Shown: piece after piece, positions 7,211-16,717 of the stretch
How positions within the stretch are numbered: position 1 is the stretch's first letter
Layout: the number at the start of each line of letters is the position of its first letter
From: Agromyces terreus
GTDB lineage: Bacteria; Actinomycetota; Actinomycetes; Actinomycetales; Microbacteriaceae
Direction: 5' to 3'
Assembly: GCF_009749465.1 (NCBI RefSeq)
Contig: NZ_WBIS01000015.1
Location: forward strand, 1-45,240
Length of the DNA: 45,240 nucleotides
Translations under genes and position numbers: made by a program
Notes under the pieces: model-generated
Told to the model about the DNA's origin: nothing
Database searches by the model: none
What the model saw: the letters and a program-made list of their open reading frames with translations, nothing else

Positions 7211-9100
7211 ATGAGCCAGACCCAGCACCGCACCGCCCCCCGACGCAGCCCGTTCGCCCGCCCCGCGAAGACCGAAGGGCCGCGCGCTTCGTTCTCGCAA
7301 CTGCTGCCCTTCATCTTCGAGCACCGGCCGGTGCTGGTCTGGGTGGCCGCCCTGTCGATCGTGGGCGCGCTCACGACCCTCGCCCAGCCGCTGCTCGTCA
7401 GCCGCGTCATCACCATCGTCGAAGCCGGCCAGCCGCTCGACTGGATCGTCTGGGCCCTCATCGTGCTCGTCATCGTGAGCGGCGTCATCTCGGGCTACCA
7501 GCACTACCTCCTGCAGCGCACCGGCGAGGGCATCGTGCTCTCCAGCCGCAAGCGCCTCGTCGCCAAGATCCTGCGCCTGCCGATCGCCGAGTTCGACACG
7601 CGCCGCACGGGCGACCTCGTCTCGCGCGTCGGCAGCGACACGACGATGCTCCGCGCGGTGCTCACCCAGGGCCTCGTCGAGGCCATCGGCGGCACGGTCA
7701 CGTTCATCGGCGCGCTCATCGCGATGCTCATCATCGACCCCGTGCTGCTCGGGCTCACCGTGCTCGTCATCGCCGTCGCCGTCGTCACCGTCGTGCTGCT
7801 GTCGCAGCGCGTGCGCGGCGCATCTCAGGCCGCACAAGAGAAGGTCGGCGACGTCGCCGCCTCCGTCGAGCGCGCCATCGGGGCCGTGCGCACCATCCGC
7901 GCGGCCGGCGCCACCGAACGCGAGGGCCGCACCATCGACGGCGAGGCCGAGGGCGCCTGGCAGATGGGCGTCAACGTCGCGAAGATCTCGGCGCTCATCG
8001 TGCCCGTCGCGGGCATCGCGATGCAGGTCTCGTTCCTCGTCGTGCTCGGCGTGGGCGGTTACCGCGTGGCATCCGAGGCGATCACCGTCGCCAACCTCGT
8101 GGCGTTCATTCTGTTCCTCTTCATGATGATCATGCCGCTCGGCCTGTTCTTCGGCGCGATCACCTCGGTCAACCAGGCGCTCGGCGCCCTCGGCCGCATC
8201 CAGGAGATCCTCGACCTGCCCGACGAGGACGCCCACGACCGCGACCTCGCCCCGCTCGCCCTCATGGTCGGCGACGCGAACGCCGGCGTCATGCCCGATG
8301 CCGCGGCGATCAGCCTCGACGACGTGCACTTCGCCTACGCCACCACCCGCACCGACCCCGCCGACCCCGGCAACGAATCCGACGACGCCGCGGCGAACGA
8401 ACCGTCGGTGACCGATCGGCAGCCCGTGCTGCGCGGCGTCTCCTTCGACGTGCCCCGCGGGCAGCGCATCGCGCTCGTCGGGCCGTCCGGCGCCGGCAAG
8501 TCGACGATCCTCGCCCTCATCGAGCGGTTCTACGACCCGTCGATCGGCACCGTGCGCATGGGCGGCCTCGACCTGCGCTCGCTCGACCGCGCCGAACTCC
8601 GCGCGCAGATCGGCTACGTCGAACAGGACGCGCCCGTGCTCGCGGGCACCCTGCGCGAGAACCTGCTGCTCGGCAGCCCCGACGCGACCGACGACGAGTG
8701 CGAGCACGTGCTGCGCGCCGTCAACCTCGGATCCGTGCTCGACCGCGACCCCGCCGGCCTCTCGGCCGCCGTGGGCGACGACGGCATCATGCTCTCGGGC
8801 GGCGAGCGCCAGCGCCTCGCCATCGCGAGGGCGCTCCTCGCGGCGCCGCCGATCCTGCTGCTCGACGAGTCCACCTCCTCGCTCGACGGCGTCAACGAGC
8901 GCATGATGCGCGAGGCCATAGACCAGGTCTCAGCCGGGCGAACGCTCATCGTCATCGCGCACCGCCTCTCGACCGTGATCGACTCCGACCGCATCGTCGT
9001 GCTCGACGGCGGGCGCGTCGTCGGCGAAGGCACCCACGCCGAGCTCGTGGCGTCCGTGCCGCTGTACCGCGAGCTCGCGGAGCACCAGCTGCTCGTCTGA
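7211..9100 (+). CDS. ABC multidrug/lipid exporter half-transporter (permease-ATPase fusion)
   Basis: 629 residues. Residues ~40-325 hold six membrane helices of an exporter-type permease. Residues ~370-629 are the ATPase: Walker A GPSGAGKST near 423, the Q-loop around GYVEQDAP, signature LSGGERQ near 528, Walker B ILLLDEST near 548 and H-loop IAHRLS. This is the LmrA/MsbA architecture, working as a homodimer that exports drugs or lipids; the substrate is unknown. An acidic insert (about residues 375-405, DPADPGNESDDAAANEPS) breaks the usual start of the ATPase domain. Ribosome site AGGAAGAG precedes the ATG. Likely co-regulated with the small HTH gene upstream. Confidence 0.92.
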   Translation: MSQTQHRTAPRRSPFARPAKTEGPRASFSQLLPFIFEHRPVLVWVAALSIVGALTTLAQPLLVSRVITIVEAGQPLDWIVWALIVLVIVSGVISGYQHYLLQRTGEGIVLSSRKRLVAKILRLPIAEFDTRRTGDLVSRVGSDTTMLRAVLTQGLVEAIGGTVTFIGALIAMLIIDPVLLGLTVLVIAVAVVTVVLLSQRVRGASQAAQEKVGDVAASVERAIGAVRTIRAAGATEREGRTIDGEAEGAWQMGVNVAKISALIVPVAGIAMQVSFLVVLGVGGYRVASEAITVANLVAFILFLFMMIMPLGLFFGAITSVNQALGALGRIQEILDLPDEDAHDRDLAPLALMVGDANAGVMPDAAAISLDDVHFAYATTRTDPADPGNESDDAAANEPSVTDRQPVLRGVSFDVPRGQRIALVGPSGAGKSTILALIERFYDPSIGTVRMGGLDLRSLDRAELRAQIGYVEQDAPVLAGTLRENLLLGSPDATDDECEHVLRAVNLGSVLDRDPAGLSAAVGDDGIMLSGGERQRLAIARALLAAPPILLLDESTSSLDGVNERMMREAIDQVSAGRTLIVIAHRLSTVIDSDRIVVLDGGRVVGEGTHAELVASVPLYRELAEHQLLV

Positions 9101-9102
9101 CC

Positions 9103-9175
9103 CGCGGGCACGGGCTCGCGCACGGGCTCGGGCTCGGGCTCGCGCTCGGGCTCGCGCTCGGGCTCGGCGAGCACT
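9103..9175. repeat. Hexamer microsatellite (GGGCTC/GCGCTC)
   Basis: About twelve tandem copies of GGGCTC or GCGCTC with small changes immediately after the ABC transporter stop. Pure low complexity; it opens the 342-bp gap that continues with the 61-bp repeats. Confidence 0.85.
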
Positions 9176-9185
9176 GGCATTCATC

Positions 9186-9341
9186 GAGTCGCCCACTTCC
9201 GTCCAAAGCCGGGCAACTCAGCACCACCAGCGCCCGCACGCTCCCCGAGTCGCCCACATTCGTCCAAAACCGGGCAACTCGGCACCACCAGCGCCCGCAC
9301 GCTCCCCGAGTCGCCCACATTCGTCCAAAGCGGGGCAACTC
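9186..9341. repeat. Three tandem 61-bp units, each with a 34-bp palindrome
   Basis: Palindromes lie at 9186-9219, 9247-9280 and 9308-9341 and have the form GAGTCGCCC-N16-GGGCAACTC (one G:T-type mismatch in the arms). The 27-bp link between them (CAGCACCACCAGCGCCCG and following bases) is repeated almost exactly. An inverted fourth copy lies beyond the next gene at 10404-10437. From 9342 to 9442 no further gene is seen. Confidence 0.88.
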
Positions 9342-9442
9342 GAGCAGGCCACTGCATCTCCACAGGCCGTTGGCGGAAGCATCCTTCCCCAATCGGCCGT
9401 CCGAGTCGCGGGGCACCCCGGCAAACGCAGCAGGCTCTGAGC

Positions 9443-10354
9443 GTGACCGCACATTCGAAGCTCCCGGCCGCGCTCCGACGCGCCGGATTCACGGTTGCCG
9501 AAGCCGAGGCATCCGGTGTTACCTATGGTCGTCTCCGCGCACGCGACCTCTCGACTCCGTACACCGGCACTCGCATCGAGGCGGGCACCATCCTGGACAC
9601 GCGTGCGCGGAGTCTGCTCCTCGTGCGCCGGCTCGGCGACGGCGTCTTCGTCAGCCATGCGACGGCCGCCCACCTTTGGGGATTCCACCTCGACCGAGCC
9701 GAAGACGAGCCGATCCACCTCTCGGTCCTGGCCCCGCGAAGAGCACCGCATGCCGCTGGGCTCCGCGGCCATTCGCTCAGGCTGCGCAACGGTGAGGCGA
9801 TCGCCCGCTTCGGCGTGCCCATCACCGCCCCCATCAGGACGTGGCTCGACCTCGCTGCGACCGGGTCCTCCGTCGACGACCTGATCGTTGCGGGCGACCG
9901 CCTCCTGAGCAGGCGGGCACCGCTCGCAGAACCCGACGCACTCGTTCGCGCCGTCGCCGGGTGGAAGGGCCGCGGCACGCGCAACGCCGCGGCGGCTCTG
10001 GCGAAGCTCGAGTCGTGTGCCGACTCAGGTCGCGAGACCAGGCTGCGAGCGGCGCTCGTAGCGCGTGGACTGCCGACACCGACGGTCCAGCATCCTGTGC
10101 ACGACGACACCGGAGAACTCGTCGGGCACGCCGATCTCGCGTTCCCCGAGTACCTGACGCTGCTCGAGTACGAGGGCGACCACCACCGCACCGATCGAGG
10201 GCAATGGACCCACGACCTCACACGCTTCAACCGGTATCAGCGTGCAGGCTGGGCGGCGTTTCGCGTCAACGCCGGCAACTTCGCCTCGCTCGAAGCGACG
10301 CTCGACCTCGTCGAAGCACACCTCCGATCGCGAGGATGGCGGCCTGCAGCGTGA
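9443..10354 (+). CDS. DUF559/Vsr-like nuclease-fold protein with AbiEi-like N-terminal part (copy A)
   Basis: 303 residues. The N-terminus (~1-60) looks like a winged-helix 'AbiEi antitoxin' start. A middle domain contains VFVSHATAAHLWGF and IHLSVLAP. The C-terminus (~205-290) has the PD-(D/E)xK/Vsr pattern: SGRETRLRAALVARG, HADLAFPEYLTLLEYEGDHH and FNRYQRAGWAAFRVNAGN. Catalytic candidates are the Glu of GRETR, the Asp of HADLAF and the Glu pair of EYEGDHH. The start GTG has CAGGCT six bases before it, a weak leaderless layout. It is bracketed by 34-bp palindromes and is a distant homologue of the minus-strand gene at 33649-34542. Function unproven; such proteins are common in actinobacteria without known roles. 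Confidence 0.8.
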   Translation: MTAHSKLPAALRRAGFTVAEAEASGVTYGRLRARDLSTPYTGTRIEAGTILDTRARSLLLVRRLGDGVFVSHATAAHLWGFHLDRAEDEPIHLSVLAPRRAPHAAGLRGHSLRLRNGEAIARFGVPITAPIRTWLDLAATGSSVDDLIVAGDRLLSRRAPLAEPDALVRAVAGWKGRGTRNAAAALAKLESCADSGRETRLRAALVARGLPTPTVQHPVHDDTGELVGHADLAFPEYLTLLEYEGDHHRTDRGQWTHDLTRFNRYQRAGWAAFRVNAGNFASLEATLDLVEAHLRSRGWRPAA

Positions 10355-10403
10355 CCTCGGCATGCACGCGGTCCTGCGCAGTGGCCGCGCCCGCGCCCGG
10401 CGC

Positions 10404-10437
10404 GAGTTGCCCGACTGTGGACGCAATCGGGCGACTC
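10404..10437. repeat. 34-bp palindrome, inverted copy after the DUF559-like gene
   Basis: GAGTTGCCC-N16-GGGCGACTC. Its reverse complement aligns without gaps to the three copies before the gene, including GCGTCC/TCGTCC in the loop. It starts 49 bp after the stop codon. The rest of 10355-10584 shows no gene. Confidence 0.85.
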
Positions 10438-10584
10438 GGTGGGAACGCGAAGGTGTGCGCAGAACTGGGAAGCGCGTGCCGCGGGCAGACGGATGCCCCG
10501 GACAGGCGCGCATTCCCGTACGCGCCCACCGGGGCATCCCAACGAGGGGCCGTGCGCTTGGAGCACCGCACGACCCCGAGCGCG

Positions 10585-12501
10585 CTACGCCCGGTGTTCC
10601 AGGTGGTAGCGCAGGCTTGCGAGTTCGGCGCGCAGGGCGGCCGGCACGCGGTCGCCGAACTGCGCGAAGTACTCGTCGGTGAGGTCGCACTCGGCCAGCC
10701 ACGAGTCGCGATCGACGTCGAAGAGCTGCTCGAGCGCGGCATCCGTGATCTCGAGTCCGTCGAGGTCGAGCGAACCCGACGCGGGAAGCAGGCCGATGGG
10801 CGTCTCGACGACGTCTGCGCCGCCCTCGACGCGGCCGACGATCCACTCGAGCACGCGGGAGTTCTCGCCGAATCCGGGCCAGAGGAACGAGCCGTCGTCG
10901 CCCTTGCGGAACCAGTTCACCTGGAAGATCTTCGGAGCCTTCGTGCCGAGCACGCGGCCCATCTTGACCCAGTGGCTCCAGTAGTCGGCCATGTTGTAGC
11001 CGCAGAACGGGAGCATCGCGAACGGGTCGCGGCGGAGTTCGCCGACGGTCCCCTCAGCCGCGGCCGTCTTCTCGGAGGAGATCGTGGCGCCCATGAAGAC
11101 GCCGTGCTTCCAGCTGCGCGCCTCGGCGACGAGCGGCACGTTGGTCGCGCGCCGTCCGCCGAAGAGGATCGCGTCGATCGGCACGCCGTCGTGGGCGTCC
11201 CAGTCGTCGGAGATCTGCGGGCACTGGGCAGCGGCGACCGTGAAGCGCGAGTTCGGGTGGGCGGCCGGGCGACCGGATGCCGGCGTCCAGGGGTTGCCCT
11301 CCCAGTCGGTGAGCTCGGCGGGCGCCTCGTCGGTCAGGCCCTCCCACCAGACGTCGCCGTCGGGTCGGAGCGCCACGTTCGTGAAGATCGTGTTGCCCCA
11401 GAGCGTCTCGACCGCGGTAGGGTTCGTCGAGGCGCCCGTTCCGGGGGCGACGCCGAAGAAGCCGGCCTCGGGGTTGATCGCGTACAGGCGGCCGTCGGCG
11501 CCGGGTCGCATCCACGCGATGTCGTCGCCGATGGTCTCGACGCGCCATCCGGGGATGGTCGGCTGGAGCATCGCGAGGTTCGTCTTGCCGCACGCCGACG
11601 GGAACGCGGCGGCGACGTGGTACGCCTTGCCCTCGGGCGAGGTGATCTTGATGAGCAGCATGTGCTCGGCGAGCCAACCCTCGTCGCGCGCCATGACGCT
11701 CGCGATGCGCAACGCGAAGCACTTCTTGGCGAGCAGGGCGTTGCCGCCGTAACCCGAGCCGTACGACCAGATCTCGCGCGAGTCCGGGAACTGCACGATG
11801 TACTTGGTCTCGTTGCAGGGCCAGTCGACCTCGGCGACGCGGTGTCCGACGCCGTCGACGAGCGGGTGGCCGACGGAGTGCACGGTGCGCACCCACGGGT
11901 CGCCGGCCTCGATGAGGCGGTAGACCTGCTCGCCCATGCGGGTCATGATGCCCATCGAGAGCACGACGTAGGGCGAGTCGGTGATCTCGACGCCGAGCTG
12001 GCTGATCGGTCCGCCGAGCGGTCCCATCGAGAACGGCACGACGTACATGGTGCGGCCCTTCATCGAGCCGTCGAACACGTCGTCGAGTTCGCCGCGCATC
12101 GCCTTGGGGTCGCGCCAGTTGTTCGTGGGGCCGGCGTCCTCCTCGTAGGTGGAGCAGATGAAGGTGCGGTCCTCGACGCGGGCGACGTCGCGCGGGTCGG
12201 TGCGCGCGAGGTAGCTGTTCGGGCGCCATTCGGGATTGAGCTTGATGAGTCGCCCCTCGGCGACGAGCTGCTTCGTGAGCACGTCGGCCTCGTGCTTCGA
12301 ACCGTCGCACCAGACGATCGCGTCGGGCTTGGTGAGGGCGGCGATCTCGGCGACCCAGGCCCGCAGGTCGGGATCGACGGTGCCCTGCGCGGGAGCGGAG
12401 CCAGTGGCACCGACGGATGCCTCGACGGTGGCGTCGACGGGTGCCTCGAAGCCGGATGCCTCGACGGATGCCTCGGTGCCGGCGAACTCGGAGATGGTCA
12501 T
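10585..12501 (-). CDS. pckG: Phosphoenolpyruvate carboxykinase (GTP)
   Basis: 638 residues. It converts oxaloacetate and GTP to phosphoenolpyruvate, CO2 and GDP, the entry step of gluconeogenesis. The kinase-1 loop [11 protein letters not shown] (about residues 297-307) and kinase-2 GDDIAWM are intact. Other family segments are [29 protein letters not shown] and WFRKGDDG. The family usually has ~600-610 residues; the excess is an N-terminal run rich in A/S/V/D/E ([20 protein letters not shown]) encoded by repeated GGATGCCTCGACGG. The ribosome site is AGAAGGGA. It is divergent from the RamB-like gene with 139 bp between, so regulation by that protein is plausible. Confidence 0.97.
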   Translation of the reverse strand: MTISEFAGTEASVEASGFEAPVDATVEASVGATGSAPAQGTVDPDLRAWVAEIAALTKPDAIVWCDGSKHEADVLTKQLVAEGRLIKLNPEWRPNSYLARTDPRDVARVEDRTFICSTYEEDAGPTNNWRDPKAMRGELDDVFDGSMKGRTMYVVPFSMGPLGGPISQLGVEITDSPYVVLSMGIMTRMGEQVYRLIEAGDPWVRTVHSVGHPLVDGVGHRVAEVDWPCNETKYIVQFPDSREIWSYGSGYGGNALLAKKCFALRIASVMARDEGWLAEHMLLIKITSPEGKAYHVAAAFPSACGKTNLAMLQPTIPGWRVETIGDDIAWMRPGADGRLYAINPEAGFFGVAPGTGASTNPTAVETLWGNTIFTNVALRPDGDVWWEGLTDEAPAELTDWEGNPWTPASGRPAAHPNSRFTVAAAQCPQISDDWDAHDGVPIDAILFGGRRATNVPLVAEARSWKHGVFMGATISSEKTAAAEGTVGELRRDPFAMLPFCGYNMADYWSHWVKMGRVLGTKAPKIFQVNWFRKGDDGSFLWPGFGENSRVLEWIVGRVEGGADVVETPIGLLPASGSLDLDGLEITDAALEQLFDVDRDSWLAECDLTDEYFAQFGDRVPAALRAELASLRYHLEHRA

Positions 12502-12628
12502 CGTCGTCCCTTCTGGTGGGTCCGTTCTCGCGGGTCGCGAGCCTCGGAATCGGTTCGTGTTTCAAGAATGCGTCGAAATGGGACGTCTCGTTGGCCAATT
12601 CGACTGTTAAGAATGGGCCTTCTTTCGA

Positions 12629-12634
12629 TAGGCT
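12629..12634 (+). promoter_or_regulatory. Leaderless -10 box of the RamB-like gene
   Basis: TAGGCT followed by six bases and ATG 12641. The heptamer AAGAATG occurs twice in the intergenic region (12564-12570 and 12609-12615), a candidate regulator site for pckG and this gene. Confidence 0.5.
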
Positions 12635-12640
12635 TAAGGC

Positions 12641-14083
12641 ATGAAGGCCGGAACCCCCGATCTCGCGACCCTCGGTCAGCGCATCCGCCATTTCCGCGGC
12701 GAGCGCGGCATGACCCTCGACCAGACCGGCGAGGCCGTCGGGCTCGCCGGCTCGCAGCTCTCGCTGATCGAGAACGGCAAGCGCGAGCCCAAGCTCTCCA
12801 CGCTCGACGCGCTCGCGAGCGCGTTCGGCATCGCCCTCGGCGACCTGCTCTCGCCCGAGGCGCCGAGCGCCAGGGCGGCGCTCGAGCTCGAGCTCGGCCG
12901 CGCGCAGACGAGCCCCCTCTATGCGAGCCTCGGCCTGCCGCCGATCCGACCGGGTCGCGGCATCTCCGACGAGGCACTGGAGGCCATCGTCGGGCTGCAC
13001 CGTGAGCTGCAGCGGCGCGCCAGCCAGGCGATCGCCACGCCCGAGGAGGCGCGGCGCGCCAACACGCATCTGCGCGAGCGCATGCGCGCCGAGGCCAACT
13101 ACCTGCCCGACATCGAGCAGCTCGCCGAGGAGCAGGTGCGCGCTGCGGGCCATCGCGCGGGCGCCGTCACGCACCGCGAGGTGAGCGTCATGGCCGAGCG
13201 GCTCGGCTTCCAGCTCATCTACGTCAACGACCTGCCCGACTCGACGCGGTCGATCACCGACCTCGAGAACGGGCGCATCTACCTCCCGCCGGCGTCGATC
13301 CCGGGCGGCCACGGCCTGCGCTCGATGGCGCTGCAGGCCATGGCGCACCGACTCCTCGGCCACCAGCCGCCCGCGAGCTACGACGAGTTCCTCTGGCAGC
13401 GCCTCGAGATCAACTACTTCGCCGCCGCGTGCCTCATGCCGCGCGAGGCATCCGTCGCCTTCCTCCAACAGGCCAAGAAGGAGAAGCGGCTCGCCATCGA
13501 GGATTTCCGCGACGCGTTCGGCGTCACGCACGAGGCGGCCGCGCTGCGTTTCACGAACCTCGGCACGTCGCATCTCGACATGACCGTGCACTTCCTCCGC
13601 GTCGCGGGCGACGGCGCCCTGCTCAAGGGGTACGAGAACGACGGCCTGCCGCTGCCCACCGACGTCACGGGCTCGATCGAGGGCCAGTGGGTGTGCAAGA
13701 AGTGGAGCGCGCGCTCGGCGTTCGAGCACACGAACCGCACGACCGAGAACTACCAGTACACCGACACCCCCGCGGGCACGTTCTGGTGCGCCACGCAGAC
13801 GGGCCGAACGGATGCCGCGGAGTTCTCGATCTCGGTCGGGGTGCCGTTCGCGCAGGCGAAGTGGTTCCGCGGGCGCGAGACGACGCTGCGGGCGGCGTCG
13901 ACCTGCCCTGACGAGGCGTGCTGCCGCCGGGCGCCGGGCGGTCTCGCCGAGCGCTGGGCGGGCCGCGCCTGGCCGAGCGCGCGCCTGCACGCGCATGTGC
14001 TCTCCCCCTTGCCGTCGGGCACGTTCCCCGGCGTCGACGACGCCGAGGTCTACGAGTTCCTCGAGGCGCACGCGGGGCAGTAG
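12641..14083 (+). CDS. RamB-like XRE/ImmA-type transcriptional regulator
   Basis: 480 residues. Residues ~9-65 are an XRE helix-turn-helix (LGQRIRHFRGERGMTLDQTG, GSQLSLIENGKREPKLSTLD). A middle part (~170-300) resembles the IrrE/ImmA region (HREVSVMAERLGFQL, MALQAMAHRLLGHQ, INYFAAACLMP). The C-terminal third carries Cys-containing segments (WVCKKWSAR, TCPDEACCRR). This is the architecture of RamB, the actinobacterial regulator of acetate and glyoxylate metabolism genes. Position opposite pckG fits control of gluconeogenic carbon flow. The histidines of the middle domain do not form a clear HExxH, so it is probably a sensor, not a peptidase. Transcript seems leaderless (TAGGCT six bases before ATG). 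Confidence 0.85.
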   Translation: MKAGTPDLATLGQRIRHFRGERGMTLDQTGEAVGLAGSQLSLIENGKREPKLSTLDALASAFGIALGDLLSPEAPSARAALELELGRAQTSPLYASLGLPPIRPGRGISDEALEAIVGLHRELQRRASQAIATPEEARRANTHLRERMRAEANYLPDIEQLAEEQVRAAGHRAGAVTHREVSVMAERLGFQLIYVNDLPDSTRSITDLENGRIYLPPASIPGGHGLRSMALQAMAHRLLGHQPPASYDEFLWQRLEINYFAAACLMPREASVAFLQQAKKEKRLAIEDFRDAFGVTHEAAALRFTNLGTSHLDMTVHFLRVAGDGALLKGYENDGLPLPTDVTGSIEGQWVCKKWSARSAFEHTNRTTENYQYTDTPAGTFWCATQTGRTDAAEFSISVGVPFAQAKWFRGRETTLRAASTCPDEACCRRAPGGLAERWAGRAWPSARLHAHVLSPLPSGTFPGVDDAEVYEFLEAHAGQ

Positions 14084-14106
14084 CGCTCGCCGTCGCGCTC
14101 GCGCTC

Positions 14107-14275
14107 GCCAGTTCAGCGCGGCACCCGGCCCAACCCACCCGACGGGATTGCCAATTCAGGACGGCACCCGGCCCAACCCGCCCGACGGGATTGCCAATTC
14201 AGGACGGCACCCGGCGTGTCGCCCGCCGCATGCGGCAGCACGGGCCGCGACACGACTCCGCTCCTGAATTGCGAG
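14107..14275. repeat. 43-bp direct repeats ending in an imperfect palindrome
   Basis: Units start at 14107, 14150 and 14193 (GCCAATTCAGGACGGCACCC and continuation). The third copy runs into GTGTCGCCCG; after a loop with CCGCATGCGG, GCGACAC and CTCCTGAATTGC return as the inverted arm ending at 14275. So the right end is an AATTCAGGA...TCCTGAATT hairpin with a GTGTCGC core. No gene is seen between 14084 and 14361. Confidence 0.75.
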
Positions 14276-14325
14276 AGGGAAGAGTGACGGGCGGGCGGAC
14301 GGGCGGGCACACGATGAGGTGTCGG

Positions 14326-14354
14326 TTGCAATAGTGTGCGTGACACAGTATCGT
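14326..14354 (+). promoter_or_regulatory. PadR promoter with operator between -35 and -10
   Basis: TTGCAA (14326-14331), exactly 17 bp, then TATCGT (14349-14354), and ATG 14362 seven bases on. An inverted repeat ATAGTGTG-N5-CACAGTAT (14331-14351) fills the spacer, a textbook place for PadR autorepression. Confidence 0.65.
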
Positions 14355-14361
14355 GTGGAGC

Positions 14362-14703
14362 ATGGACCAACCCGACGACACGACGGCCGCGCACCTGCAG
14401 GAGCTGCGGCGCGGCACCGTCGTGCTCGCCTGCCTCGAGCGTCTGCGCACCCCCGACTACGGGTACGCGCTGCTCGAGTCGTTGAACGGCCTCGGCATCC
14501 TCGTCGACGCGAACACGCTGTACCCGCTGCTGCGTCGGCTCGAGAAGCAGGGGCTGCTCACGAGCGAGTGGAACACCGACGAGGCCAGGCCACGCAAGTT
14601 CTACCGCACGAGCCAGACCGGCGAACGACTCGCCGCCGCGCTCATGGCCGACTGGCGCCGCATCGACGACGCCCTCACCGGACTCACGGGAGACGCATCA
14701 TGA
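14362..14703 (+). CDS. PadR-family transcriptional regulator
   Basis: 113 residues, the short PadR form: winged helix (ELRRGTVVLACLERLRTPDYGYALLESLN, NTLYPLLRRLEKQGLLTSEW, RPRKFYRTSQTGERLAA) plus a short C-terminal helix for dimerisation. It represses its own transcription and that of the neighbouring membrane-protein gene, usually until a small ligand or lipid stress releases it. Leaderless ATG 14362 is preferred; GTGGAG just before it could also serve as a ribosome site. Stop and next start overlap as ATGA. Confidence 0.92.
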   Translation: MDQPDDTTAAHLQELRRGTVVLACLERLRTPDYGYALLESLNGLGILVDANTLYPLLRRLEKQGLLTSEWNTDEARPRKFYRTSQTGERLAAALMADWRRIDDALTGLTGDAS

Positions 14704-15740
14704 CCACCCTGACCGAGCGCTACGTATGGGCCGCGGCCCGCAGCGTGCCCGAATCGCAGCGCGAGGAGCTCTCGCGCGACCTCGCCGAGCGCATCGCCGA
14801 CACGATCGACGCCCGCATCGAGTCGGGCGCCTCCGATCCCGAGTCGGCCGAGCGCGACGCGCTCGTCGAGCTCGGCCACCCCGCGACGCTCGCCGCGAGC
14901 TACAGCGACCGACCGCCGATGCTCATCGGCCCGCGGTACTACTTCGTCTGGCGGCGGCTGCTGATCTTCCTCGAGTCGTTCATTCCGGCGACGGCCGCCG
15001 CGGCTTCGGCGCTCGGTCTCGTCATCGCGGGCGGCGGCTGGGAGGTCGTCGGCCAGGCGATCGGCATCGGCGTCACCGTGGCCGTGCACCTCGCGTTCTG
15101 GTTGACGCTCGTGTTCGCCCTGATCGAGCGCGCCGGCAGCGGGCAGTGGCCGGGCACGGGCGCCGCCGCAGACGGGCGCGGCTCGGCGGAAGCAGACCCG
15201 CTCGCCTGGACCCCCGAGCAGCTCCCCCAGCTGCCCGAGTCGCGTCGGCCGCACCGCCGCGCCGACCTCATCGCGACGCTCGTGTGGCTCTGCATCGCCG
15301 CGGGCCTGCTCCTGTGGCAGCAGTTCGGCGTCGTGTGGGAGGACGGCGAGCGCAGCGCCGTGCCGCTGCTCTCGCCCGAGCTGTGGGCGTTCTGGATCCC
15401 GTACCTGTACGTGCTCATCGCGCTCGAGGCGGGGTTCGCCGTGTGGATCTTCCGCAACGACTGGAGCCCGGCGAGCGCGGTCGTCAACGTCGTGCTGAAC
15501 GCGGCCTTCGCGGTGCCGCTGATCTGGCTCTTCGTCGAGGGGCGGCTGTTCAGCGACGAGTTCCTCGCCGTCGTCTCGCCGCACCTCGATGCCGATGCGG
15601 TCCGGGCGCTGTCGGTGCTGTTCGTCGCCCTCGTCGTCGGCGCCTGCCTCTGGGACGCGATCGACGGCATCGTCAAGGCGGCCAAGGGCGGCGGTCGGGG
15701 CACGCTGAGCTTCCCGGGCAATCGCAGCACGCGGCCCTAG
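14700..15740 (+). CDS. Membrane protein with 'permease prefix' N-terminal domain, PadR partner
   Basis: 346 residues. The first ~75 are soluble and match the permease-prefix pattern (RYVWAAARSVPESQREELSRDLAERIADTIDARI, ALVELGHPATLAASYSDRP). About six membrane helices follow, with a cytosolic loop rich in Pro/Glu (~155-190). Such proteins are nearly always translated with a PadR regulator, as here (ATGA overlap), and are thought to sense or respond to envelope or antibiotic stress; no enzyme or transport function can be assigned. Confidence 0.82.
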   Translation: MTTLTERYVWAAARSVPESQREELSRDLAERIADTIDARIESGASDPESAERDALVELGHPATLAASYSDRPPMLIGPRYYFVWRRLLIFLESFIPATAAAASALGLVIAGGGWEVVGQAIGIGVTVAVHLAFWLTLVFALIERAGSGQWPGTGAAADGRGSAEADPLAWTPEQLPQLPESRRPHRRADLIATLVWLCIAAGLLLWQQFGVVWEDGERSAVPLLSPELWAFWIPYLYVLIALEAGFAVWIFRNDWSPASAVVNVVLNAAFAVPLIWLFVEGRLFSDEFLAVVSPHLDADAVRALSVLFVALVVGACLWDAIDGIVKAAKGGGRGTLSFPGNRSTRP

Positions 15741-15773
15741 TCGACGCAGCCGTAAGCGGCCCGAACCCGGAAA

Positions 15774-15815
15774 CGCACGAGCGAGCGGATGCCGCGGCAT
15801 CCGCTCGCTCGTGCG
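15774..15815. terminator. Perfect 42-bp palindrome, bidirectional terminator
   Basis: CGCACGAGCGAGCGGATGCC followed by G and then its exact complement. It lies between two convergent genes (stops at 15740 and 15822) and can fold from either transcript. The central GGATGCCGCGGCATCC is the same core as at 3574-3603. Confidence 0.8.
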
Positions 15816-15821
15816 AAGCCG

Positions 15822-16625
<804 letters not shown>

Positions 16626-16717
16626 GAGTGGTCCCTTCGTGGGTGAGGTTGGTGAGGTGGGTGAGGCGCGAGGAGCAGGTGCGCGACGAGCGGATGCCGA
16701 GGGCCGGCCGCCGGGCG

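Noticed and set aside
7058..8707. Long minus-strand frame opposite the ABC transporter
   Set aside because: Same reason: antisense shadow with D/E/H/R-rich composition and no motif.
9443..10354. Classical AbiEi/AbiEii type IV toxin-antitoxin pair
   Set aside because: No nucleotidyltransferase toxin gene adjoins either DUF559-like gene; only the N-terminal winged helix recalls AbiEi.
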